This document shows positions 44,207-52,875 of a stretch of 64,000 nucleotides of DNA, one piece after another. Numbering within the stretch: position 1 is the stretch's first letter; every line of letters starts with the position of its first letter. The notes below the pieces were generated by a model. That model was not told where the DNA came from and did no database searches. It saw nothing but the letters and a program-made list of their open reading frames with translations. Source of the stretch: Paenibacillus vietnamensis (GTDB lineage: Bacteria > Bacillota > Bacilli > Paenibacillales > Paenibacillaceae); NCBI RefSeq assembly GCF_020169515.1, contig NZ_JAHMHW010000004.1:62001-126000 (forward strand), read 5' to 3'. A program made the position numbers and the translations under genes.

Positions 44207-45279
44207 AATTTTGCTCCTTTTTTGATCAAAAGGATGAGAATCAACAACATCGGCAGAGCGAAAGCGATACCGGAACTGGCATTCCCCAAATACTCCAGCC
44301 ATTTACCGACTTCTACGAGCGTATCCGGCACCCAGGACACGATGAAGGAAGCCGTGACGATGATGAAGGCGAGAAGCTTTTGTGGAACGCCGGGCATCAT
44401 TTGCCGCATCGATTCCTGCGCAGCCCACAAATACATCACGACAGTAGCGACTGTCGAAAATAAAAAGAAGGCAAACAGCAGATTTTCAACCCGTTCGATA
44501 AACGGCAGCTGAATATAAGATAATAAATCAATGACCGGATACATTAATTTCTTCAACTGTTCGAAGCTGAAAAAGCCGAAACAAATGAAGCTGAGCACAA
44601 TATAATTGAACGTTGTAAACAAATGTCCGGCAAATACGGCGCGCATCACTTTTTTGTTTGAGTCGCTGTACGGAAAAAGCAGGATGGACAGCTCGTACCC
44701 CAGAAAAGCGGTAAATACGGACATACCGCCCTTCAGCACATCCGTTCCTCCCTTGAAAAAAAAAGGCGTCATTCTAACCCAGCTGAAATCCTTAACGAAA
44801 AAAATGAGCAGGAGCAGCATCCACTGGATCATCCAGAAAAAACTGGTCGACGCCTTTGATATGTTGTAGATTCCTTTAATCATCAACAAGTAGATCAGAA
44901 TGTCCAGCAAAGCCTTAAACAGCATCGGATGCGTCGTATTAAAAGACAGCATCTGAAAAATATACACGTAGTTTTTCGCTGTCATACAGCCCGTCAGCGC
45001 CCATACGGCACTTAATGCCGCGTATAAAGGAAATAAGACGGCTTTGTGCAGCGCGCTCTCCAATATGGAGAAAATCGATTTGCCTTTCCCCATCCGATGA
45101 ACGATTGCGATTAAGCCGATATTCAGGCTCGCGACGGCCGCGAGGATGGGGAGAGCCAGCCAGCCGTTATAGCCGAAGGTTTCGGCCAGCATGCGCGGGA
45201 GACTGAGAACGAGTACCCCCGTTTGGGTCATATAGATCAGAATTCCGATATGAAAGGGGTACAGTTTTTCTTTTACCAT
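44203..45279 (-). CDS. gerB: Germinant receptor permease-like subunit, GerB family
   Basis: This 358-residue membrane protein has about ten helices and belongs to the GerAB/GerKB spore germination family, related to APC transporters. It forms the ligand-binding B subunit of a germinant receptor. It begins FHIGILIYMTQTGVLVLSLP, a family hallmark. It is the middle gene of the A-B-C operon, 10 bases after gerA and overlapping gerC by four. Confidence 0.92.
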   Translation of the reverse strand: MVKEKLYPFHIGILIYMTQTGVLVLSLPRMLAETFGYNGWLALPILAAVASLNIGLIAIVHRMGKGKSIFSILESALHKAVLFPLYAALSAVWALTGCMTAKNYVYIFQMLSFNTTHPMLFKALLDILIYLLMIKGIYNISKASTSFFWMIQWMLLLLIFFVKDFSWVRMTPFFFKGGTDVLKGGMSVFTAFLGYELSILLFPYSDSNKKVMRAVFAGHLFTTFNYIVLSFICFGFFSFEQLKKLMYPVIDLLSYIQLPFIERVENLLFAFFLFSTVATVVMYLWAAQESMRQMMPGVPQKLLAFIIVTASFIVSWVPDTLVEVGKWLEYLGNASSGIAFALPMLLILILLIKKGAKL

Positions 45280-45289
45280 TGGCTTCCCC

Positions 45290-46759
45290 TTATTCTTTCA
45301 TTTTGTTTTTCATTTCGTTCGGAGATTTCGATTGTGTCGGCCTCTCCTTCAGCATCCAAAAAGGAGCCCTGATGAACACGTCCCGCCAATCCTTGAACCG
45401 ACCCGGCGCTACCGGCGTCAAATAAGAGCTTTGCAGGCTCGTTAGCCCGGAGAGATGAATCACGACGAGGGCCATTCCCATTATAAGTCCCATATTGCCC
45501 AGCATACCCGCCAGTATAATCAGAGCGAAGCGGATCAGCCGGATGGAAGCGCTCATTACGTAGCTGGGAATGACAAAGGAGGCTATGGCCGAGGAAGCGA
45601 CCGCGATAATAAGAATATTGCTGGTCAGGCCTGCCTGTACGGCTGCTTGCCCGATTACGATACCGCCGACGATGCCGATGGTCTGGCCGATTTTGGTCGG
45701 CAGCCTGGCTCCCGCTTCCCTCAGCAGCTCGATCGTCGTTTCAAGAAGCAATGCTTCGTAAATGGGAGGAAAAGGCACTCTGCTTCGCGATTCCGTTAAA
45801 GTTAGCAGCAAATCCTCCGGTATCATTTCATAGTGAAAAGTCGTAACGGATACGTACAAAGCCGTAAACGCAATTGTGATGATAAACGCGCTAAACCGCA
45901 GCAGTCTTGTCGCGGTGCCAAGCATCCACCGCTGGTAATAATCGTCCGGCGACGAGAAAAATTCAAAAAACGAAGCAGGTGCGGAGATAACGGAAGGGCT
46001 GCCGTCAACGATAGCAAGCACTCTTCCGGATACCAGCTTCGAGACGGCCGCATCCGTTCTCTCCGTTGTCGGAAACAGCGGAAACACCGAATTCGGATGA
46101 TCATCGATATATTGAACGAGCATATTCCCGTCATGGACAGCATCGATCTCGATGTTCTGAATGCGTCTGGACAGCTCCCGGACATAGCCCATATTCGTAA
46201 TACGGTCTATGTATAACACGTACACGTCGGTTTTTGTAACCTCTCCTACTTCATACTTCATCACCTTCAGATGCGAGCTCTTGACTCTCTGCCGAATCAG
46301 GGATAAATTGACCTCTGCCGTTTCGATAAACGAATCATGCGGACCGGTAATGACGGCCTCCGTTTCCGACTGCTCGATGGAGCGGTTATCCGGTTTGTAT
46401 ACATTAACGACATAGCATTTGCCGCCATAAAAAATAGCAACCGCGCCGTCCAGTATTTCCTTAATCAGATGCTTGGCGGATTGCGTTTCGACGTATTGCG
46501 TACGAGCAAGCAGACTCGGTACCTCATCGGCGCTTATGCTGGAAAAAGGAACAGCTATTTCTCTCGTAAACGGATCGCTGCCGACCAAATGGCCGAAATA
46601 GACGAATTCCACCTGGATTTCCGGCATCGTTCGATGAACAAGATCGATGCAGTCCTTGAATTCGTCCAGCGTTTGTTGGAGCGAGGGCAGTACGTCAGGC
46701 TTATCCGGTTGACCTATCGGCTTGTTCTTACCATGCCGCACACGTTTAAACAGGGACAT
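45290..46759 (-). CDS. gerA: Germinant receptor A subunit, GerA family
   Basis: This 489-residue subunit has a large soluble N-terminal domain (to about residue 280), a membrane region of about five helices and a short C-terminal tail. The conserved features are MGYVRELSRRIQNIEIDAVHDG, FPTTERTDAAVSKLVSGRVLAIVDGSP-type segments and VPFPPIYEALLLE. With GerB and GerC it senses nutrients that break spore dormancy. It is the first gene of the operon. Such operons are normally made in the forespore. Confidence 0.94.
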   Translation of the reverse strand: MSLFKRVRHGKNKPIGQPDKPDVLPSLQQTLDEFKDCIDLVHRTMPEIQVEFVYFGHLVGSDPFTREIAVPFSSISADEVPSLLARTQYVETQSAKHLIKEILDGAVAIFYGGKCYVVNVYKPDNRSIEQSETEAVITGPHDSFIETAEVNLSLIRQRVKSSHLKVMKYEVGEVTKTDVYVLYIDRITNMGYVRELSRRIQNIEIDAVHDGNMLVQYIDDHPNSVFPLFPTTERTDAAVSKLVSGRVLAIVDGSPSVISAPASFFEFFSSPDDYYQRWMLGTATRLLRFSAFIITIAFTALYVSVTTFHYEMIPEDLLLTLTESRSRVPFPPIYEALLLETTIELLREAGARLPTKIGQTIGIVGGIVIGQAAVQAGLTSNILIIAVASSAIASFVIPSYVMSASIRLIRFALIILAGMLGNMGLIMGMALVVIHLSGLTSLQSSYLTPVAPGRFKDWRDVFIRAPFWMLKERPTQSKSPNEMKNKMKE

Positions 46760-46851
46760 TATGCCACCTCGCCCTTTCTGCCTTTATACTCCTTAATGTG
46801 GTCAATATGGATGGATTTATTCCGCCGCCCAATCCTCCTCATAGACGACGG

Positions 46852-46859
46852 CATACAAT
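46852..46859 (+). promoter_or_regulatory. Possible SigE/SigK-type -10 element
   Basis: CATACAAT matches the -10 consensus of mother-cell sigma factors (SigE CATACAMT) and lies 33 bases before the collagen-like gene. A clear -35 partner was not found, so this is tentative. Confidence 0.4.
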
Positions 46860-46891
46860 GCTCTAGCCTATTCTATAAGGAGTGATATGAA

Positions 46892-47311
46892 ATGGCATTT
46901 ATGCCGCCGTTAGGCCCGTTTAGCCCGTTTGGACCTCCAGGACCTCCAGGAGGACCTCCGGGTGGACCTCCAGGAGGACCTCCGGGTGGACCTCCAGGAG
47001 GATTTCCAGGAGGACCTCCGGGAGGAGTTCCAGGTGGACCTCCAGGAGGGCCGCAAGGCTTGCAAGCTCCGACAGCGCCTCCGCCGCAATTCATTCCGCA
47101 GCAGCAGGCTTCTCTCTTTGCCGTTGATCCGGGTTCAATTTCAGGCTGTTTGTTCCGCAACACGTATATATGGCCCGTGAGGGGGCCGGGCTTTTGGTTT
47201 TATCCCGTTTTCGTAGGCCGGACATCCGTCTCCGGCTTTAGATGGAACGGATTTTTCTGGATGTACAGCGGCATGGATTTACGGCAAATCAGCTCGTTTA
47301 CCTGCTTCTGA
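46892..47311 (+). CDS. Collagen-like Gly-Pro-Pro repeat protein, probable spore surface protein
   Basis: This 139-residue protein has three parts: a short start (MAFMPPLGPFSPFG), about 40 residues of GPP/GGPP repeats, and a conserved-looking C-terminal domain (about residues 84-139). The C-terminal domain is rich in aromatic residues and glycine, with two cysteines (GCLFRNTYIW near its start and the final CF). Collagen-like repeats are common in exosporium and coat proteins. The divergent germination operon and the mother-cell -10 fit that role. The start follows AAGGAGTGAT. The exact family is not known to me. Confidence 0.7.
   Translation: MAFMPPLGPFSPFGPPGPPGGPPGGPPGGPPGGPPGGFPGGPPGGVPGGPPGGPQGLQAPTAPPPQFIPQQQASLFAVDPGSISGCLFRNTYIWPVRGPGFWFYPVFVGRTSVSGFRWNGFFWMYSGMDLRQISSFTCF
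46929..47055 (+). repeat. Tandem repeat encoding Gly-Pro-Pro units
   Basis: Degenerate 12- and 24-base units of the type GGACCTCCAGGA / GGACCTCCGGGT. The unit is nearly self-complementary at protein level, so both strands read as Gly-Pro repeats. Unit number may vary between strains. Confidence 0.85.
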
Positions 47312-47328
47312 CATTTACTCCCGAAAAG

Positions 47329-47370
47329 AAAAAACGAACCGCCGGCGATTCGCTTGGCGGTTCGTTTTTT
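47329..47370. terminator. Bidirectional terminator
   Basis: AAAAAACGAACCGCC / GGCGGTTCGTTTTTT arms. It serves the collagen-like gene on the plus strand and the remnant locus on the minus strand. Confidence 0.88.
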
Positions 47371-47392
47371 ATTCGACGTACGGGACCGCCTT

Positions 47393-47781
47393 TCAGACGG
47401 CCGCGCCGCGGAGCATGCTTTTCATATAGCTGCCCCATGCAATAAAGAAATAAAGCGTCTGCATCACGATGAAGATGCCGATAATGACGGACGAATAGAT
47501 CCAATTGGATGACTCCATCATGTTATCCAATGCCGCCATCGCGAACAAAGCATGGTAAATGGCAACGACGACGGGAACAACAGCACGGCCGATCCGCAGC
47601 GCCGTCCAGCCCGATATCGCCAGGAACAGCGCAAAGAAGCCTGCCGCTGTCATCCATACCGCCTTCAACGGTACAGTGAAGCGGATCGTTTCATCCATAT
47701 TCAGAAGAACGGCCAGCGCCATAAAAAACAGCTTGCTGAACAGCATGCCGAGTCCGATGCCGACCGCAATTGCGATCGATG
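47393..47781 (-). pseudogene. Remnant of BceB/FtsX-type ABC permease, internally deleted
   Basis: The frame that ends at 47393 encodes two pieces of a membrane permease. One is GLGMLFSKLFFMALAVLLNM to about TALRIGR, which resembles the early part of BceB-type permeases. The other runs from about 47585 (PVVVAIYHALFAM) to the end and resembles their last helices. Several hundred residues between them are missing. The piece is joined upstream to a response-regulator DNA-binding fragment in another frame. The open frame continues upstream to 47872 only by chance. The permease assignment is by recollection of the family, without a search. Confidence 0.65.
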
Positions 47782-48347
47782 CTCGCGCGTCGCCACCTCT
47801 CCGGCGCTCCGGATAAAGCATTCGGCGAGCAGCTGTTCGTTTTTGGTCAGCTCGATGCGTCTTCCCTGCCATTCAAGCTCATTCCGGTTCCAATGCAGCG
47901 CAGCCCCGAAGCGGCCAGCTCTGCGGTGCCCTGCCCTCCGCCGCCTTCCTGCCGCAAACCCGCAGCTGCCGCCGAAGCGTATTCCCCGTACGCCCGCCGT
48001 AACACGCCCTTCACCTTCGCCATCAGCAAATCAAGATGAATCGGCTTCGTTATGTAATCGTCTCCCCCGTTTTCGATCGCCATGACCTGGTCCATTTCGC
48101 CGGCCCGGGCCGAAATAAAGATGATCGGCATGCTCGAACGGACGCGGATTTGCCGGCACCAGTAGTAGCCGTCATAATACGACAAATTAATATCCAGCAG
48201 CACCAGCTGCGGAGCAAACCGCTCAAGCTCGGGCATGAGCTGTCGGAATTCGGAGGCGGCGGCGGCTTCGAAGCCGTATTTTTCCATGCTGCTCTTCAGA
48301 ATAGCTGCAATTTTCGCGTCGCCCTCGACGATAAATACCCGGTACAA
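47782..48347 (-). pseudogene. Frameshifted and truncated response regulator (BceR-like)
   Basis: A TTG start at 48347 after GGGAGG opens a receiver domain with phospho-acceptor D52 (LVLLDINLSYYDGYYW) and the conserved ITKPIHLDLL. The frame then fails near 47900 and stops at 47847. In the next frame 47782-47880 encodes a clear start of an OmpR-type DNA-binding domain (ELEWQGRRIELTKNEQLLAE). It breaks off at ATRE where the permease remnant begins in a third frame. Receiver and partial effector domain are therefore separated by a frameshift and cut by a deletion. Confidence 0.8.
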
Positions 48348-48401
48348 TCGCTTGTCCTCCCGTCTAACGGTGAATAGGCCCGCTTCAAATCTGCAGAAAT
48401 G

Positions 48402-48450
48402 CAAAAAAACCTCCCGTACCGGCAAATGTGTCCATTCACCGGCACGGAAG
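48402..48450 (-). terminator. Terminator of the A-type Fe-S carrier gene
   Basis: CTTCCGTGCCGG pairs with CCGGTACGGGAG, then TTTTTTTG on the minus strand. Confidence 0.82.
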
Positions 48451-48482
48451 ATTTCAGTCAAAACCGATTTACTCTTACGCGA

Positions 48483-48845
48483 TCAGCACTCGCCCGCAGC
48501 CGCCGGCTTCCCTGCATCCGTAGCGGTACGGAACGAGCTGCCGCAGCCGCATGTAGCGCTGGCGTTCGGATTCTCGATCGTGAAGCCGCCGCCCATTGCC
48601 GATTCCTTGAAGTCGATGACAAGTCCGTTCAAATATTTGACGCTGTCCTCATCGACTACGACCTTGAGCCCTTGCATCTCCATCGCCCGGTCTCCCTCGT
48701 GCTGCTCATCGTCAAAGCCCATGCCGTAGGAGAAACCGCTGCAGCCGCCTTCCTTCACTCCGATGCGGAGAAATAGGCCCGGCGTTCCTTCCTGTTCAAG
48801 CATTTCTTTTATTTTGTCAGATGCAATATCACTGATCGTGATCAT
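48483..48845 (-). CDS. erpA: A-type iron-sulfur carrier protein (ErpA/SufA-like)
   Basis: This 120-residue HesB/IscA-family protein has the three cluster cysteines C35 (GGCSGFSY), C99 and C101 (TCGCGSSF). It hands Fe-S clusters to targets such as the radical SAM enzymes and SdhB encoded in this window. The C-terminal tail after CGCG is unusually long (about 20 residues, ending in a cysteine). The ATG at 48845 follows GGAGGG. Confidence 0.9.
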   Translation of the reverse strand: MITISDIASDKIKEMLEQEGTPGLFLRIGVKEGGCSGFSYGMGFDDEQHEGDRAMEMQGLKVVVDEDSVKYLNGLVIDFKESAMGGGFTIENPNASATCGCGSSFRTATDAGKPAAAGEC

Positions 48846-48899
48846 GATACATCCCTCCATTTATCCGTCTGATCAAATAAAGTTCACTTACTTGTTTAT

Positions 48900-48928
48900 A
48901 GTATACTCCAGTTTCACCGGACGCTCAA
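48900..48928 (-). promoter_or_regulatory. SigA-type promoter of erpA
   Basis: TTGAGC (48923-48928), 17 bases, TATACT (48900-48905) on the minus strand. Confidence 0.6.
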
Positions 48929-48986
48929 GAGAAGCGTGCCTACTATGCCGTTCCATCCAATAAATTCCATGCAAATACTTTTCTTA

Positions 48987-49015
48987 TTGCCCATGCTACG
49001 TATGAGGATTATAAT
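48987..49015 (+). promoter_or_regulatory. SigA-type promoter of mqnE
   Basis: TTGCCC (48987-48992), 17 bases, TATAAT (49010-49015). Confidence 0.7.
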
Positions 49016-49085
49016 AGTTACAGCTTCTTAATCGGAACAGCAAGTTATTTTTTTCACAATCTATGCACTCAAGGAGGCTCACCCC

Positions 49086-50189
49086 ATGAACGTCGTAATA
49101 CCGACAGAAGATTCACAGATGCAGCACATTATCGAAAAAGTACGTCATGGTCAGCGCTTATCGCTGGAAGACGGCAATTTTTTATACCAATCGGATGATC
49201 TGCTGACGATCGGACAGCTGGCTAACGAGGTCGCGCTCCGCAAAAACGGCAAAAAGGTTTATTTTATCGAAAACATGAGCCTTTATTTCACGAATGTCTG
49301 CGAAGCTCACTGCGCGTTTTGCAATTTCCGCAAGGACGAAGGCGACGAAGGCGCCTATACGCTCAGCGGCCAGCAAATGATCGAATATGTGGAGCAGCAT
49401 TACCATCCTGGCGTACGCGAGTTTCATATCGTAGGCGGACACAATCCTCATGTGCCGTTCCAATATTATGTCGATTCGCTGAAAGCTCTGAAGGAGCGCT
49501 TTCCGGAAGTTACGCTTAAAGCGTATACCGCAGCTGAAATCGACTTTTTCTCGCGCATCAGCGGACTTAGCTACAAGGAGGTGCTTCAGGAGCTGATAAA
49601 AGCCGGCTTGCAGTCCTTGACGGGCGGCGGGGCCGAAATTTTATCCGACCATTACCGCAAAAAAATGCGCGTCGATAAAGCCGACGTGACCCAGTACCTG
49701 CAGGTTCACCGGACCGCGCACGAGCTTGGTCTGCGGACTCATACGACGATGCTGTACGGCTCCATCGAATCGAAGGAGGACCGCATCCGTCACCTGATGC
49801 AGCTTCGCGAGCTGCAGGACGAGACAAACGGCTTCCTCGTGTTCATCCCGCTGTCCATGCAGCCGATCAATCCGAAAGCAGGCATCCGCCGCCGCAATTC
49901 CGCTTTCGAGGATTTGAAGACGATCGCGATCAGCCGCCTGATGCTCGATAACTTCCAGCATATCAAGGCGTATTTCATCAACATCGGGGTGCAGCTGACG
50001 CAGGTTGCGCTTACAATGGGCGCATCGGACGCACACGGCACCATCGTGAAGGAGAAGATCAGCCACGCTGCGGGCGCTCTCACGCCGGAAGGCATTACGA
50101 GAGAGGATCTCATCTGGCTGATCAAAGGCGCAGGCCGCATTCCGGTCGAGCGCGACACGTTCTACAACGAAATCAAAGTATATGAGTGA
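49086..50189 (+). CDS. mqnE: Aminofutalosine synthase (radical SAM)
   Basis: This 367-residue radical SAM enzyme makes aminofutalosine from the MqnA product and SAM in the futalosine menaquinone route. The cluster cysteines are C72, C76 and C79 (VCEAHCAFC). The FHIVGGHNPHVPFQYY and LTGGGAEIL segments distinguish it from its relative MqnC at 1.8-2.9 kb. The start follows CAAGGAGG. yutJ follows 70 bases downstream. Confidence 0.94.
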   Translation: MNVVIPTEDSQMQHIIEKVRHGQRLSLEDGNFLYQSDDLLTIGQLANEVALRKNGKKVYFIENMSLYFTNVCEAHCAFCNFRKDEGDEGAYTLSGQQMIEYVEQHYHPGVREFHIVGGHNPHVPFQYYVDSLKALKERFPEVTLKAYTAAEIDFFSRISGLSYKEVLQELIKAGLQSLTGGGAEILSDHYRKKMRVDKADVTQYLQVHRTAHELGLRTHTTMLYGSIESKEDRIRHLMQLRELQDETNGFLVFIPLSMQPINPKAGIRRRNSAFEDLKTIAISRLMLDNFQHIKAYFINIGVQLTQVALTMGASDAHGTIVKEKISHAAGALTPEGITREDLIWLIKGAGRIPVERDTFYNEIKVYE

Positions 50190-50259
50190 CAATCCCGCAA
50201 TGCGGGTAACATACAATATAGACATCATATAGAAACATTGGGTTGGAGTTGGAGATCAT

Positions 50260-51327
50260 ATGAGAAAATTAGTTATTCTTGGCGGCGGTTACGGCGGACT
50301 TGCCATCGTCAACGAGCTGCTTGAGGAGCAAATCCCGCATGATGTATCGATCGTTCTCGTCGACCGCATGCCGTTTCAAGGACTGAAAACCGAATATTAC
50401 GCATTAGCCGCCGGCACCGTATCGGATTTGGAGCTGCGCGTCAAATTTCCGAACGATCCGCGTGTTGAGCTGACTTATGGCGAAGTAACGGATATCGATA
50501 TGGAGTTTCGCCTTGTTCATCTGGAGGGGCAGGATCCGATCGCCTACGATTGGCTCGTTATCGGACTTGGCTGCACCGACAAATATCACGGCATCGAAGG
50601 GGCCGAGCAGTATTCGACCAGCATCCAGACGTTTTCCGCCGCAAGAAAAACATATGCGCTTCTGAACGACATTAAGCCTTACGGACAAGTGACGATCGTG
50701 GGCGGAGGTCTAAGCGGAGTCGAGGTTGCCGCCGAACTTAGGGAAAGCAGGCAGGATTTGAATATCCGCATTTTGGACCGCGGGCCTAGCGTGCTGTCCG
50801 CCTTCCCCGGCAAGCTTCAAAGGTTTGTAACGGAATGGTTCCAGGAGCATCAAGTGGAAATGTGTGGACATGTCGGCTTAACCCGGCTGGAAGGCGGCAT
50901 TTTGCACGACGGCAATTCGCCCGACCCGATTTACACCGACGTGACGGTGTGGACGGCTGGCATTCAGCCGGTTGAGCTTGTACAGCGAATCGATTTGCCA
51001 AAGGATAATCAGGGCCGTCTGATCATCAATGAGTACCATCAGCTTCCGGACTATAACGAGGTGTTCATTGTCGGGGATTGCGCTTCCCTGCCGTTGTCGC
51101 CAAGCGGTCAGGCCGCAGGCGCGCAAGGCAAACAAATCGCGGAGGTGCTTCAAGCCGCTTGGCAGAATAAAACCCCGAGACTTGGCAAAATCAAGCTTAA
51201 AGGCGTGCTCGGCTCGCTGGGCAAAAAAAGCGGTTTCGGCATTATGGGCGGGACGCCGATTCTCGGTCGCGTGCCGCGCCTGGTGAAGAGCGGTGTGCTA
51301 TGGCGCTCCAAGCGCCATTTGGGCTAA
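50260..51327 (+). CDS. yutJ: NADH dehydrogenase-like flavoprotein YutJ
   Basis: This 355-residue protein resembles YutJ, a relative of type II NADH dehydrogenases. The FAD motif is VILGGGYGGLAIVNELL, the NADH motif VTIVGGGLSGVEVAAEL, and VGDCASLPLS is the second FAD contact. It is about 40 residues shorter than the NDH-2 at 31.6 kb. It lacks part of the C-terminal membrane-binding segment, so quinone reduction is less sure. yutJ-yuzB-yutI is the B. subtilis neighbourhood too. Confidence 0.87.
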   Translation: MRKLVILGGGYGGLAIVNELLEEQIPHDVSIVLVDRMPFQGLKTEYYALAAGTVSDLELRVKFPNDPRVELTYGEVTDIDMEFRLVHLEGQDPIAYDWLVIGLGCTDKYHGIEGAEQYSTSIQTFSAARKTYALLNDIKPYGQVTIVGGGLSGVEVAAELRESRQDLNIRILDRGPSVLSAFPGKLQRFVTEWFQEHQVEMCGHVGLTRLEGGILHDGNSPDPIYTDVTVWTAGIQPVELVQRIDLPKDNQGRLIINEYHQLPDYNEVFIVGDCASLPLSPSGQAAGAQGKQIAEVLQAAWQNKTPRLGKIKLKGVLGSLGKKSGFGIMGGTPILGRVPRLVKSGVLWRSKRHLG

Positions 51328-51343
51328 CGATTAGGACTTGAAG

Positions 51344-51616
51344 CTATAAATCCTCCAGCAGCTTGTCGAGCGCTTCGCGGTCCGCTTGCTGCTGGTCTAG
51401 CGACTTCAGGATATTGTCGTACAGCTCTTCCACCGTTTCAGCAGACACGATTGTGCCGTCGACGAGCGCGAACGGACTGAGATAGCATTCGCCGCAATTA
51501 CCGAGACAACCGTACTCAGTGACCTCGTAGGCATCGTCCTGTTCAAATTTTTTCATGATTTTATCCGTGCCATGATGCATATTGCTTGCGCAAAATTCGA
51601 TCATCGGCTTAAACAT
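51344..51616 (-). CDS. yuzB: YuzB-family (DUF1450) protein
   Basis: This 90-residue protein has cysteines C9, C37, C41 and C44 (EFCASN, YGCLGNCGEC), a pattern that recalls 2Fe-2S thioredoxin-like ferredoxins. The function of the YuzB family is unknown. It converges with yutJ and is divergent from the NifU-like gene, as in B. subtilis. Confidence 0.88.
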   Translation of the reverse strand: MFKPMIEFCASNMHHGTDKIMKKFEQDDAYEVTEYGCLGNCGECYLSPFALVDGTIVSAETVEELYDNILKSLDQQQADREALDKLLEDL

Positions 51617-51702
51617 TTCGCATCACCTAACTTTACTCAGTTACTATCCATTTTCAATTGCTTCACTTTGTACTATAATAGGGGAGAAAGGAGCTGATTG
51701 CA

Positions 51703-51948
51703 ATGAGTGAACAAGCACAAGACACGATGTACGATGAAGTGCTCGACGTATTAGATAAGCTTCGTCCGTTTTTGCAGCGCGACGGAGGAGACGTGGAATT
51801 GGTTGACGTGGAAGACGGCATCGTCAAGCTTCGCCTAATGGGCGCTTGCGGTAGCTGCCCAAGCTCGACGATCACGCTTAAAGCAGGCATCGAACGCGCG
51901 CTTCTCGAGGAAGTTGACGGCGTAGTCGAGGTTGTTCAAGTATTCTAA
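51703..51948 (+). CDS. yutI: NifU-like scaffold protein (YutI type)
   Basis: This 81-residue protein consists of a single NifU C-terminal domain with CxxC (C49, C52 in GACGSCPSS). It is of the Nfu type and carries or delivers Fe-S clusters. A SigA-like TATAAT ends about 28 bases upstream of the start, which follows GAAAGGAG. Together with erpA it makes this a small Fe-S assembly neighbourhood. Confidence 0.92.
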   Translation: MSEQAQDTMYDEVLDVLDKLRPFLQRDGGDVELVDVEDGIVKLRLMGACGSCPSSTITLKAGIERALLEEVDGVVEVVQVF

Positions 51949-51968
51949 TCACGGCTAACCTGCTATTA

Positions 51969-52030
51969 ACAAAGAGTCTTACCGGCTTCAAGGACGCTCA
52001 GCTTCTTGAAGACCGTTAAGACTCTTTTTG
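51969..52030. terminator. Bidirectional terminator
   Basis: AAAGAGTCTTACCGG-CTTCAAG and its imperfect complement, ending AGACTCTTTTT. It serves yutI and the convergent SDR gene. Confidence 0.85.
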
Positions 52031-52071
52031 TTGTTTCCGGATAGTTTGGCAATCGCAATATAGGTTTTCGC

Positions 52072-52854
52072 CTAGAACATGCCTTTAATATTCGCGCGGA
52101 TCGGATCAAAGCCGCCGGTCACGTCGATCACATTGCCCGTCAGAAATGCGGATTTCCGCTCGCACAGAAACAGGATGACACGTGCGACGTCTTCCCCCGC
52201 TCCGGGCCTGCCGATCGGGGATTCCGAATCGTACTCGTCCTCCACCTCGTCGATGGACCTCTCTTTGTTGACGCCTCGAATGTCTCCCGGCCCGATCAAA
52301 TTTACCGTAATGCCGTACGGAGCTTCTTCGACGGCCAAGGATTTCGTAAAGGACACGAGACCGGTCTTCGCAGCCGCATAGACCGCCCGGTGCGGCCAAG
52401 CTCTCGCTTCTCCGGCATGCCCGAAGCCGAAATGGATAATGCGCCCCCATTTGCGCTCGCGCATCCTCGGCAGCAGCCTGTGATCAAGCAGCATGACGCT
52501 TAACAGATTTCCGTGCAGCAGACTAACGATCGTCTCTTCGTCGTATTCGCTGAAGAGACGGCGTTTACGGACGAATGGACCGGCATTGTTCACCAATATA
52601 TCCACCCCGCCGGCCCAGTTTTCCGCCGTTTGGGCGAGCTTATCCACGCCGGCGGTCGTCGTAATATCCGCCTGGACGGCAATCGACTTGCAGCCAAGCG
52701 CTTCGATCTGCCGCTTCACCTGCTCCGCCTCGAGCACGCTCTCCTGGTAATTGATGATCACATTGCAGCCATTCTCCGCCAGCTGCAGCGCCGTCCGTTT
52801 ACCGAGACCTTTGGCGCTTCCCGTTACTAATGCCGTTTTCCCCTTGAGCTCCAC
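52072..52854 (-). CDS. Short-chain dehydrogenase/reductase lacking the usual catalytic serine
   Basis: This 260-residue Rossmann protein has the classical SDR cofactor motif TGSAKGLG (11-18), NNAG (89-92), N116, and the YxxxK pair Y159/K163. The serine expected 13 residues before the tyrosine is replaced: position 146 is histidine in HFGFGHAGEARAW. This may mean an altered mechanism or loss of activity. It starts with GTG after AAGGAGAT, 21 bases after the HEPN-like gene, so the two are probably one transcript. The substrate is unknown. Confidence 0.82.
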   Translation of the reverse strand: MELKGKTALVTGSAKGLGKRTALQLAENGCNVIINYQESVLEAEQVKRQIEALGCKSIAVQADITTTAGVDKLAQTAENWAGGVDILVNNAGPFVRKRRLFSEYDEETIVSLLHGNLLSVMLLDHRLLPRMRERKWGRIIHFGFGHAGEARAWPHRAVYAAAKTGLVSFTKSLAVEEAPYGITVNLIGPGDIRGVNKERSIDEVEDEYDSESPIGRPGAGEDVARVILFLCERKSAFLTGNVIDVTGGFDPIRANIKGMF

Positions 52855-52875
52855 GAGTCAATCTCCTTCCCGTGC

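Noticed and set aside
46929..47055. CRISPR or other spaced repeat array
   Set aside because: Tandem units without unique spacers, and in frame with a coding sequence.
46873..47163. Minus-strand reading frame that also encodes Gly-Pro-Pro repeats
   Set aside because: It is the mirror of the real gene: the repeat unit reads as Gly-Pro on both strands. It begins with GTG without a clear ribosome site. The plus-strand gene has an excellent AAGGAGTG site and a conserved-looking C-terminal domain.
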